From Theocolax elegans (lineage: Eukaryota > Arthropoda > Insecta > Hymenoptera > Cerocephalidae): a DNA stretch of 64,000 nucleotides. The stretch's first letter is position 1. Each line of letters begins with the position of its first letter. Shown here in pieces: positions 54,561 to 64,000 of this stretch. The stretch is from positions 44,782,307 to 44,846,306 of the forward strand of contig CM047426.1 in NCBI GenBank assembly GCA_026168455.1, given 5' to 3'. The translations under genes and the position numbers were made by a program. The notes under the pieces were generated by a model. The model did no database searches. It was not told the origin of the DNA and worked only from the letters and a program-made list of their open reading frames with translations.

Positions 54561-54881
54561 GATTGATTGATTGATTGATTGAAAACTTTATTGGGCTACG
54601 GGGGCCAGCCCCCAAAGTAGCACATAATACATTGGTAATCATTACATTACATTTAGTTAGCTTAATATAAAACAATTGGCACTTTACATATTCACAGCCA
54701 TAGGACGCAAAACACATTTGTTTGGTTGTTAGCCTCTCTCTTTAACACGGTTAGCAATAATTATTACGATGAAAGAGTCGGCGCAGGCGTAAAACAAAGT
54801 AAATCTAAAATAAAGACAAATCAGTATCACAAATTCAGACAATAAATACAACAATAGATAATAATAATTACAACAGTAGAT

Positions 54882-54984
54882 CAGCGTGACCAGTTGGCGA
54901 TTTTCTTTCATCTTCTCTCTAACGTATTTTGATGTTTATTATGCAAGAGCAACGAAGAGAAAAAATCGCCATCTGGCAACCCTG
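54882..54984. mobile_element. 103-bp hAT-type MITE in LINE D 3' UTR
   Basis: Termini CAGCGTGACCAGTTGGCGAT and ATCGCCATCTGGCAACCCTG. The target duplication CAGTAGAT lies at 54874-54881 and 54985-54992. In reverse orientation it matches the MITE at 11466-11568 closely over its whole length. Confidence 0.95.
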
Positions 54985-55189
54985 CAGTAGATAGCGCAAA
55001 ACAGGGCAGTATAACGAGCTGATACATACATATGAGAGCAATAGCTCAGGCGCAAAGGGCAGTAGAGACCAAAATCAAGGCATGGCATGAGACCAGACGC
55101 AACATACGCGTACAATAATGAGTGGCAATACACGAGCGGGTAAAATCATAAAATACGGATTGGAACCACCTAGAACATGCGTGCGCGGC

Positions 55190-58060
55190 CTACCACGTTG
55201 GAGTTTCGGGCGGAATAGTAATACCCTCTTCCTCCACGCGCTTGTCCCAAGCTTGTCGGTCGAGCCCAGCGAGATGCTCCCTCAATCGACGTTGAAAGGA
55301 ATGGAGCTGTTTGGGATCAAATGACAGGTCAGGGAAACAGTTAAGGAGTCTTGAGGCTATGACAGTAAATGATTGGTTCAGCGCTTCTGTTCGAGGTGGA
55401 TGATAGGTGAGGGGTCGCCGCTGAAGTCGGGAAGAGGAGCGTACATTAGGAAGAGAATCGGACAGTGTGAAGCGGTCGCACAAGTATGATGGGGACGAAG
55501 ATGAAATGATTTTATATGCAAGAGAGCCAATGAGGAAAAGCCTCCTGTGTCCGGCCGACAGCCAACCCATTTCTAGACGATACGGCGTGACGTGCGCACG
55601 CCTGGGAATATTACCCCAGGCAAATCGCACACACGCATTGACTAGCCTCTGCAGCTTCAGTTCGCGCGTACGGTCAACATCGCTGTAAACCGCGCACGCA
55701 TAATCCAGGTAAGGCCAAACCAGGCTCTCTATCAGTGATTTACGTGACCCCCTGGACAATGCTCGCCTATAGAATCTAAGGGTGTGCAGTACGCCATGCA
55801 CATTCTGCGAGATTGACTGCACGTGCTTGGACCATTCTAAGGTCGGCGTAATCCACACCCCCAGGGATTTAACGACGTTTTCGTACGGCAGCGGCTTACC
55901 GTTAAAACACACTCTATCAATGTTCCCAAGATCGAATCTGGAGATGTAAAGTTGGCTGCCTAGCAGAATGACCTTCGTCTTGGAGACATTGAGTGTCAGC
56001 CCATTCATCGTCGCCCACCCCGCAACCGCTCCCGCATCCCGCGTCACACGTCTCACAGCCAGGCCGAAATCAGCAGGGGAAAAGGAATAATATAGTTGCG
56101 TATCATCCGCAAATATCATGCAACTCGAGTGTTCCAGTACCGCAGGCAGGTCGTTTATAAAAATTGAAAATAGAAGGGGCCCCAGAACACTGCCCTGTGG
56201 GACGCCTGCATGGACGGCGGACCACCCAGACAGGTCGCCCACATCACCCTCAACGGCTTACGTGCGGCCCTGTAAATACGCATAAAACCATCGGATAACC
56301 AGATCGGAACAGCCAATCGCCCGAAGCTTGCGGAGGAGGGCGCTATGGGGGACCGTGTCGAACGCCTTTAAAAATCAAATAAAACTAAAAGAGTGACCAT
56401 GCGTTGGTCAATACCCCTGCGCACATCCTCCAAAACCCCGAGCAACGCCGTCTGTGTGCTATGCCCCCTACGAAATCCAGCCTGCCTGCAAGACAGGAGA
56501 CCGTTCTCCTCCAAGTATCCCGACAGCTGTCCGTGCACAATCCGTTCGAGCAGCTTCGACACCTCGCTCAGCCGCGCTATGGGCCTGGTATCAGCAACAC
56601 TGCTACACACACTAGACTTAGCCAGTGGGTACAGCAGTGCCCTCTTCCATTCCGCAGGGAAACAGCCCGACCGAAGCGAGGCATCGAAGACGCGTGCCAG
56701 GTGACCTAAAATAGACGCACTCGCAAGCTTCAGCATTGGAATGGAGATACCATCCAACCCCGTCGCCCGCGAGGTCGCTCTTCTCAGTGCCTCTCCGACA
56801 TGGGTAGAATTAATATGCTCAAACTGAAAACAAGATGAGGCAGTAACTGGGGCGAAAACTAATATGTCGGTCAAAACATGGCTCGATAATGGGACGGATC
56901 GGCACGAGACAGCCACGTAATGTACATTCAAGTCGTCCAAGAAGAACAACGCAGAAGGGGAAGGTCTCGAGCGACCCGCAACGCCATAACTCTTTAAAAC
57001 GCGCCATTTTGATTTGGCGTCGGCTGCCGCGTCTAATTCCTGGTTTATAAAGTTAAACTTGGCCGACTCCAAGGCATTCGAGGCCTCGCTGCGATTGGGC
57101 GATGCGGTACGCTCGCTTCCTCTCCCTAATCAAACCACTGACAGTGGGCGTAACCCAAGGCTTGCGCTTAGAGCCAGCGGTATACATTTTGACAGGCGCG
57201 ATCTGGTCGTATGCACTCACAATCGAATCCGATTCGGGCACGATGCGCAAGTCCCGAGAGCGCCCCTCAAGAACAGGGTCGGGGTCGTAATTAAATACCC
57301 CAGCAAAACGCTCACCGTCGAGCCCCCCCAGTCTACGTGACCTATACTTATTCAACGGGCATCTCGGTCTCTCTAGGTTGAGGGTCGATCATAATAGCAT
57401 CATGCCCAGAGTCGGCCAAGAACGGCACATCGGATTTAGTGTAGGTAAAATGTTGCACATTGTCACGCAGAATAAATATGTCGATCCAGGTGTGCGAAAT
57501 ATAGCCTGCACAATGGGCATGATGCGTGGGATCCGACGAAACCAACATTAGGTCAAGCTCACTAAGTCTAGAATTAATAAAATCGACAGCAGCGCCCGAT
57601 CAATTAAAATTAATGTTAAAATCGCCCGTGATAATTAGATGTTCATAATCAGGGCTCAACTCTGCAAGTGATTCGAAAAATAAAGAGGGCAATGCCGCGC
57701 CCGGGCGCTTATAAACTACACAAACTAAGACTTTAAAGGAATAGCACGATACCTCTAGGATAAGAAACTCTGGTGTATTATTGAAAATCGGGTCCGACTG
57801 ACCCATTATCTTGACTTTATAAATGCTACGTACGTATACACCGACACCCCCTCCCTCCTTCCCGATGCGATCAAGCCTGTAGAGGTTATAATTTTGTAAA
57901 CGAATAATATCGGACGCATCGAGTGGAGTGAGGAAGGTTTCAGATATTGCGATAATGTCAAACGCGCGCGGATACACCAGAGTCTCGATAGCCGCAAAGT
58001 GTGTCTTTAATCTATTGACATTAACGTGGAAAACACTAAACTTATTTACATTAGGGACCA
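55190..58060 (-). pseudogene. LINE D ORF2 (endonuclease-RT), several stops and frameshifts
   Basis: Begins upstream of the first Met, with FSVFHVNVNRLKTHFAAIE near 58045, overlapping or abutting ORF1. The endonuclease has IIAISETFLTPLDA, GGGVGVYVRS, VVYKRPGAALPSLFF and GDFNIN, then TGA at ~57600, SHTWIDIFIL and SGHDAIMID. Frameshifts occur near 57350, 57090 and 56371. The RT has AEWKRALLYPLAKS, DTRPIARLSEVSKLLERIV, FRRGHSTQTALLGVLEDV, LLVLFDF then KAFDTVPH, a TAA at 56258-56260, AGVPQGSVLGPLLFSIFIND and MIFADDTQLYY. The C-terminal tail is open to 55190. Catalytic residues survive, but the protein cannot be made whole. Confidence 0.9.
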
Positions 58061-58061
58061 G

Positions 58062-59435
58062 TCACAAAGAAGAAGTGCCTGAAGGGCCATCGCGATTATT
58101 ATTAGAGGCCAAATTCGGGCTAAATTGATTGAAGTCAGTGTTCGCGTCCACTGGAATCAGCTGATTCTCTCTCTTTTCTCTTATATAAACTCGCATGTCA
58201 TGTACCAAGGGCCTAGCGTAGTGCAGTCTATTCGATTCACGAAGAGCGCGAGACCAAATAGCGTGAACGGGTTTGGGCCAAATCGGTCTTATATCGGTGC
58301 CTCCCGTGCCAAAGATGGTTTGAGCGTTAAGTCCGCTGAGTCTGCCACTACGCGCCATAATTGTATCGCGAACATCTGTCGATACCACCTTAAACACTAG
58401 GCAACGCGTCTTGGCTGATAAGGTGTTATTTGATTGGGCCGAAGAGATGCGCGTATCGACCCCCGCGTCCGTTTCCATCACCTCACTCATGTTCACGTTG
58501 CCTCCCGACCCAGACTGCGCACGGCGACGCGGTTCCCATCTGCGCGTATCAGTTACCTGATTAAAAATAAGTCTCAGGCCCAGCGCACCAAGCAAGAGTT
58601 TTACGATGACGTCGTCGTCCTCGGTAACCGACTCCGGGACGCCCAGCAATAGAATCTCACAGGTGTCAGGCTGTGAACGCGTACTCGAAGTCGTATCCAG
58701 GACCACAGACGATTCCCCGGTCTCAAGCCTACTCGAACGTGCCGCGTCGGACGCCTGTACTCGGGCACTAATTTCTTGAAAACGCATATCCGTGGAATGG
58801 GAGAGCGCGCCCACCTCGTCGCGCACGGTCTGCACTTCGGCCTTCAACTCAGCGGTAGTATGTGCGAGTGCATTAACCTCCGCCCGCGTGGCCTGAAACT
58901 CCGCGCTCATTGCGTTAAACTGACTATTTATTTCCGTTAGCCGATCGTCGATAGTCCTTTCCACGCGTTCCGCTACGTTATTTTCAACGCGCACGGCAAA
59001 GCTATTCATATACTCTAAGAACCACCTAGGCGGTTCGTTCTCCATAGCTAAAAGTAACTCGCCGTGCGGGAGGGGCGAAAAGTCCAACCTGCCGGCGCGC
59101 GGTTGCTTGGTAACCAGTATATCTAATGGCGACTTGGGCGTGGCTGATCGCTTCAGTGGGCTAGCAGCAGTAGTGGGCGTGGCCTGCGCAGCCGAGCTCG
59201 CGCCTGTCTCAAGCTCCGGAGTAGTGGGAGCGCCGACGCTTGGCGACCCAGGAGGTGCTGCCCCCCTGTTCTTTTCAACAATAGCGCAACACGAAGAAAC
59301 GTCTGAGATCGCGCACACACCGATACACTTAGTGTGGACTTTCGATTTACAATTTTCACACACCGTCGCCTGAGAAGATCTCGTGAATTTACATCTGCAT
59401 ATAGGGCAGAGCGAACTCGATACTGTGGCCGACAT
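58062..59435 (-). CDS. LINE D ORF1 with PHD-like finger, intact
   Basis: 457 codons. The N-terminal finger CPICRCKFTRSSQATVCENC with HTKC and a following CC pair is PHD-like. A Pro/Ala/Thr linker is followed by LPHGELLLAMENEPPRWFLE, a long coiled coil (~residues 150-240: NNVAERVERTIDDRLTEINS and AEVNALAHTTAELKAEVQTV), then CEILLLGVPESVTEDDDVIV and CLVFKVVSTDVRDTIMARSG, and a C-terminal domain (RESNRLHYARPLVHDMRVYI). PHD fingers plus coiled coils are known in CR1-type ORF1 proteins, which bind element RNA. It is intact although its ORF2 is not. Confidence 0.88.
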   Translation of the reverse strand: MSATVSSSLCPICRCKFTRSSQATVCENCKSKVHTKCIGVCAISDVSSCCAIVEKNRGAAPPGSPSVGAPTTPELETGASSAAQATPTTAASPLKRSATPKSPLDILVTKQPRAGRLDFSPLPHGELLLAMENEPPRWFLEYMNSFAVRVENNVAERVERTIDDRLTEINSQFNAMSAEFQATRAEVNALAHTTAELKAEVQTVRDEVGALSHSTDMRFQEISARVQASDAARSSRLETGESSVVLDTTSSTRSQPDTCEILLLGVPESVTEDDDVIVKLLLGALGLRLIFNQVTDTRRWEPRRRAQSGSGGNVNMSEVMETDAGVDTRISSAQSNNTLSAKTRCLVFKVVSTDVRDTIMARSGRLSGLNAQTIFGTGGTDIRPIWPKPVHAIWSRALRESNRLHYARPLVHDMRVYIREKRENQLIPVDANTDFNQFSPNLASNNNRDGPSGTSSL

Positions 59436-60047
59436 ACAACGTAATTTAAATTAACTGGCCAACTAATAACTAATAAATAGATAGATAATAAATAGTGATA
59501 AATAGTGATAGAATATAATATATAACAAGTTCAACGCGCGAACGCGTACGCAGCACCCGCGAAAAGACAGCCTGAAATATACCAGTTCAAATTCACACGT
59601 ACAATCGAGCAGTCGACGACTCACCCAGCCGCAACGAGCAATACACCAGATGTCGTACAGAAGGCAGTTGTTCGGAGTGAGGCACCCGTCTAGCTTATCA
59701 CGTTGATTAACAGCGCGAGAAACACGACCAACGCTGCGCATCGGATCGACGCGGGGAACTTCAAGGCCACGTCTAGTGATAGCAATGCCGCCAACCCAAG
59801 GATGCCAACTCTCGACCATGCGGTGCAGAATGTCGGTCCGCAAAACTAACCTCACTCTTGCAACGCCGATTATGAACTTGAACGAGATGCAAACCAGCAC
59901 TTGAAACAAGGAGATTATTGTCACAAGATGGCTTGCATAAGGACGCTTGCAAGGACCTGCAACAAAAACGCCCGAAGGCAAGAAGCGGCAGCAAGAAATT
60001 CTCGTCGAAAGAGGAGCACGCGCAAGAGCGTCTGGTGATACTCACAG
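59436..60047 (-). other. LINE D 5' UTR
   Basis: About 610 bp. Open frames in it are short and overlap on both strands, so none is credited. The outer ~110 bp resembles that of LINE C. Confidence 0.7.
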
Positions 60048-62956
60048 AGAGAGAGAGGGGGAGAGAGAGAATGAGTGACAGAGAGAGGGGGAGAGAGAGA
60101 ATGTGTGATAGAGAGAAGGAGAGAGAGAATAAGAGAGAGAGAATGAAAGATAGATATTAAAAGATAGAGTGAAAGAGAGAGAGAATAAGAGAGAGAAAGT
60201 AAGATAGAGAGAAAGAGAGAGAATAAGAGAGAGTGAATGAAAGATAGAGAGAAAGAGAGAGAATAAGAAGGAATGAATGGGAGATAGAGAGCGAGAGCGA
60301 GAATGAGAGAAAAAGTGATAGATTGCGAGAGTGGGAGCAAGTAAGATTGAGGGAGATCGAGGGAGTGCGAGAGTGAGAGTGAGTAATAATGAGGGACTGT
60401 GAGAGGGAGACAGTGGGTGAGAATGAGGGAGTGTGAGGGAGAGTTAGGGAGACAGAGTGAGAGAGTGAGGGAGAATGATAGAGATTGGGTAAGAGATTGA
60501 GAGGGAGAGAATGAGATAAATAAAGAAAGAGAATGAGAGATAAAGAGCTAGAGAGAGAGAGAATGAGAGATCAAGAGATAGATAGAGAGAGAATGAGATA
60601 GATAACGAGAGCATGAGATAGATAAAGAGAGAGAATGACATAGATAAAGAGAGAGAATGAGTGATAAAGTTAGCGTGAGAGAGAGAGAGAGAGAACGAGA
60701 TAGATAAAGAGAGAGAATGAGAGATAAAGAGAGAGAGAGAGAGAATGAGATAGATAAAAAGAGAGAATGAGAGATAAAGAGATAGAGAGAGAGGGAATGA
60801 TAGGTAGAGAGAGAGAGAGAGAGGGAGAGAGAGAGGGAAAGAGAGAGGGACAGAGATAGAGAGTGAGAATGAAAGATAGAGAGAAAGAGAGAGAGAATAA
60901 GAGAGAGAGCATGAAATATAGAGAGAAAGAGAGAGAATAATAGAGAGAGTGAATGAAATATAGGGAGAAAGAGAGAGAGAATAAGAAAGAGTGAATGGGA
61001 GATAGAGAGCGAGAATGAGAGAGAGAGTGATAGAGTGCGAGAGTGGGAGCGAGTAAGATAAAGAGAGAGAATGGGAGATAAAGAGATAGAGAGAGAGAGA
61101 ATGAGAGATAAAGAGATAGAGAGAGAGAGAATGAGAGATAAAGAGATACAGAGAGAGAGAATGAGATAAATAAAGATAGAGAATGAGCGATAAAGAGATA
61201 GAGAGAGAGAGAATGAGAGATAAAGAGATAGAGAGAGAGAAAGAGAATGAGAGATAAAAAGATAGAGAGAGAGAATGAGATAGATAAAAAGAGTGAATGA
61301 GAGATAAAGAGATAGAGAGAGCGAGTGAGAGAGAATGAGATAGATAAAGAGAGAGAATGAGAGATAAAGAGATAGAGAGAGCGAATGAGAGAGAATGAGA
61401 TAGATAAAGAGAGAGAATGAGAGATAAAGAGATAGAGAGAGATAGATAGATAATGTGAGATAGAGAGAGGGAGAGAGAGAGGGAGAGAGATAGAAAGAGA
61501 AAGAATGAAAGATAGAGAGAAAGAAAGAGAGAATATGAGAGAGAGAATGTAAGATAGAGAGAATAAGAGAGAGAGAATGAAAGATAGAGATTGATAGGTA
61601 GAGAGAAAGATAGAGAGAAAGAGAGAGAGAATAAGAGAGAGAGCATGTAAGATGGAGAGAAAGAGAGAGAATAAGAGAGAGTGAATGAAAGTTAGAGAGA
61701 AAGAGAGAGAGAATAAGAAAGAGTGAATGGGAGATAGAGAGCGAGAGCGAGAATGAGAGAGAAAGTGATAGAGTGCGAGAGTGGGAGCGAGTAAGATAAG
61801 AGAGAGAATGGGAGATAAAGATAGAGAGAGAGAGAATGAGAGATAAAGAGATAGAGAGAGAGAATGAGAGATAAGAGATACAGAGAGAGAGAATGATAAA
61901 TAAAGATAGAGAATGAGCGATAAAGAGATAGAGAGAGAGAATGAGAGATAAAGAGATAGAGAGAGAGAAAGAGAATGAGAGATAAAAAGATAGAGAGAGA
62001 GAATGAGATAGATAAAAAGTGAATGAGAGATAAAGATATAGAGAGAGCGAGTGAGAGAGAATGAGATAGATAAGAGAGAGAATGAGAGATAAAGAGAGAG
62101 AGAGAGAATGAGAGATAGAGAGAGAAGAGAGAGAATGAGAGATAAAGAGATAGAGAGAGATAGATAGATAATGTGAGATAGAGAGAGGGAGAGAGAGAGG
62201 GAGAGAGATAGAAAGAGAAAGAATGAAAGATAGAGAGAAAGAAAGAGAATATGAGAGAGAGAATGTAAGATAGAGAGAATAAGAGAGAGAGAATGAAGAT
62301 AGAGATTGATAGGTAGAGAGAAAGATAGAGAGAAAGAGAGAGAGAATAAGAGAGAGAGCATGTAAGATGGAGAGAAAGAGAGAGAATAAGAGAGAGTGAA
62401 TGAAAGTTAGAGAGAAAGAGAGAGAGAATAAGAAAGAGTGAATGGGAGATAGAGAGCGAGAGCGAGAATGAGAGAGAAAGTGATAGAGTGAGAGAGTGGG
62501 AGCGAGTAAGAGAAAGAGAGAGAATGAGAGATAAAAAAATTGAGAGAGAGAGAGAGAGAGAGGGAAGAGAGAGAGAGAGAGGAGAGATGAGAGATAAGTG
62601 AGAGGGAGAGAGAGAGAGAGAATGAGAGATAGAGAGAGGGAGAGAGAGAGAGAATGAGAGATAGAGAGCGGGAGAGAGAGAGAGAGAATGAGAGATAGAG
62701 AGAGGGAGAGAGAGAGAGAATGAGAGATAGAGAGCGGGAGAGAGAGAGAGAGAATGAGAGATAGAGAGAGGGAAAGAGAGAGAGAGAGAGAATGAGAGAT
62801 AGAGAGAGAGAGAGAGAGAGAGAATGAGAGATAGAGAGAGGGGGAGAGAGAGAGAGAATGAGAGAGGGTGAGAGAGAGATGAGATAGATAAAAGAGTGAA
62901 TGAGAGATAAAGAGATAGAGAGAGCGAGTGAGAGAGAATGAGATAGATAAAGAGAG
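60048..62956 (-). repeat. GA-rich satellite with ~720-bp higher-order repeat
   Basis: 2.9 kb of degenerate (GA)n. GAATGGGAGATAGAGAGCGA recurs near 60265, 60996, 61726 and 62443. TAGATAGATAATGTGAGATA recurs at ~61445 and ~62163, 718 bp apart. The very long Ser/Leu frames on the minus strand (60444-63192) are repeat artefacts. Confidence 0.94.
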
Positions 62957-64000
62957 ATTGATTGATTGATTGATAAGATTTTATTGGGCCTTTGGGGTAG
63001 ATACCCCGTAGGCACTTTAAGTTCGTACAGCGACGCTTTACACAAGTTAACAAATAAAATAACAATATTTGAGATAAAATAAATATAAAATAACATGATA
63101 TACAAAATACAAATAAAACAATATAAAATAAAATGTACAATATAAAATAAAATAATTTGAATAAATAACAAAAGCAAAAAACGATGATACATATTTAAGG
63201 CACTCGCACTTAACCTATAATACTTTAGAGGTGAGGGACCCGTGGCACCGTTATCCCTTCGTTCCTTATTCTATCGGACCAGGCAGCCTGGTCAAGCCCA
63301 AACAGATGATTAAATAGCGAATTTTTGAAATGATCAATGGATGATATATCGAAGATGGTGAATGGAAGACTGTTAATGATTTTAGATGCAGTGATGACAA
63401 AGGATCTATTTAGTGCTTCCGTTCGAGGAGGATGATAGCTTAATGATTTCAATGGGTGACGAGAGGATGTGCGGGGATTATGACATGGAGTATTTAATTT
63501 TGTGAAATGACTTGCAAGATAGTTGGGAGAATTGTGAGTGATGATGCTATATGCAAGAGCGCCGATGAGGTATGCTCGTCTGGACTCAACCGATAGCCAC
63601 CTGAGACCTAACCTATACGGTGTAACGTGTTCTCGTCTCGCCACATCTCCCCATACAAACCGAACACACGCATTCAACAATCTCTGTAACTTTAGGTTTC
63701 TGGTCTGATCGACATCGTTGTAGACCGCACAGGCATAATCGAAGTGTGGAAAAACAAGTGCTTCTACCAGACTCTTCCTGCGCTCACGCGACAGTGCTTT
63801 CCTATAGTATCTCAAAGAGTGTAGAACTCCATGAACACGTCTTGAAATAGATAACACCTGCCTTGTCCACTCCAGGGAGGGGGTGATTATTACCCCAAGT
63901 GATTTTACCTCTTTTTCATAGCTCAGCCATTCTGTACCCAATTTGACCCTCGTAGCAGTGTTCAAGTCGATACGCGATAGGAAAGCCTGACTACCCAGAA
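62957..64000 (-). mobile_element. LINE F (B/D-type), 3' part, continues past the window
   Basis: On the minus strand the end is ACGGGGTATCTACCCC, AAAGGCCCAATAAAATC and (TCAA)4 at 62957-62980, then GA satellite. The 3' UTR is ~240 bp and ORF2 is open to the window edge. Confidence 0.9.
63225..64000 (-). CDS. LINE F ORF2 C-terminal part (partial)
   Basis: Open from the window edge (LGSQAFLSRIDLNTATRV) to the stop at 63225, ~258 codons. It follows the FADD region and contains EVKSLGVIITPSLEWTRQVL, RRVHGVLHSLRYYRKALSRE, FPHFDYACAVYNDVDQTRNL, NACVRFVWGDVARREHVTPY and HPPRTEALNRSFVITASKII. It is colinear with LINE B (29104-29870) and LINE D. No lesion is visible in this part. The Met at 63965 is internal, not the start. 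Confidence 0.92.
   Translation of the reverse strand, partial: LGSQAFLSRIDLNTATRVKLGTEWLSYEKEVKSLGVIITPSLEWTRQVLSISRRVHGVLHSLRYYRKALSRERRKSLVEALVFPHFDYACAVYNDVDQTRNLKLQRLLNACVRFVWGDVARREHVTPYRLGLRWLSVESRRAYLIGALAYSIITHNSPNYLASHFTKLNTPCHNPRTSSRHPLKSLSYHPPRTEALNRSFVITASKIINSLPFTIFDISSIDHFKNSLFNHLFGLDQAAWSDRIRNEGITVPRVPHL

Larger units (their letters stand above)
54561..60047 (-). mobile_element. LINE D, GC-rich, full length, disrupted
   Basis: On the minus strand the 5' end is at ~60047 next to (TC)n with GTGAGT at 60040-60045. Then a ~600-bp 5' UTR, ORF1 intact (59435-58062), ORF2 broken (to 55190), and a 3' UTR with GGGGGCTGGCCCCCGTAGC, CCAATAAAG and (TCAA)4. A 103-bp MITE lies in the 3' UTR. 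Base composition is clearly richer in GC than A, C and E. Confidence 0.9.

Noticed and set aside
60444..63192. Very long Ser/Leu-rich open frames (up to 563 codons) on the minus strand, and similar ones at 18359-18955, 20128-20562, 20984-21670, 44664-45572 and 46586-48626
   Set aside because: They are translations of (TC)n/(GA)n satellite, which lacks stop codons in several frames. They have no domain and no consistent start.

Overview
This 64 kb window looks like insect (arthropod) repeat-dense DNA, probably heterochromatic. It is AT-rich and I see no credible single-copy host gene. Almost everything is transposon sequence nested in satellite. The evidence for an arthropod is the mix of CR1-like LINEs with PHD-like ORF1 proteins, R1/I-type gag genes with CCHC knuckles, a hAT with a BED finger, a Mutator-like transposase, an mdg1/412-type LTR with an Arg-tRNA primer site, and a 5S-derived SINE. 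Hymenoptera (an ant) is only a guess.

Layout. 1-3644: CR1-like LINE 'A1' (+), with intact ORF2. Its 3' end is split off to 17798-17974 by a 14.15 kb composite insertion. That insertion holds AT-rich MITEs and a Gln-rich ORF (3.6-5.3 kb), three head-to-tail gag-only elements joined by (TAA)n tracts on the minus strand (5.3-11.7 kb), a decayed spliced hAT transposase (11.7-16.0 kb), more MITEs, and a 40-bp tandem array (17.4 kb). 18.0-22.0 kb: TC/GA satellite with LINE fragments and a large palindromic strand switch. 22.0-30.2 kb: two decayed LINEs (E and B, +). 30.2-36.1 kb: minisatellite, LINE scraps, a 2.83 kb Mutator-like element and an LTR with primer-binding site. 36.1-43.2 kb: LINE C (-), interrupted by three DNA elements, one of which carries the 5S SINE. 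43.2-48.6 kb: GA/TC satellite with a second, 5'-truncated copy of A1 (+) and another strand switch. 48.6-54.5 kb: nearly intact LINE A2 (-). 54.6-60.0 kb: GC-rich LINE D (-). 60.0-63.0 kb: GA satellite with a ~720-bp higher-order repeat. 63.0-64.0 kb: 3' end of LINE F (-).

Theme. The CR1-like LINEs sit in a degenerate (TC)n satellite, almost always with their sense strand on the TC-rich strand. Their 3' ends are a stem-loop, then AATAAA-like sequence, then a (TCAA)n tail. Their full-length 5' ends carry a GTRAGT hexamer next to the TC tract. In parallel, the gag-only elements abut (TAA)n tracts at both ends. The window therefore looks like two ecologies of microsatellite-associated retrotransposons, with DNA transposons nested in them. 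Where an empty copy or a target duplication is present in the window, the order of insertion can be read directly.
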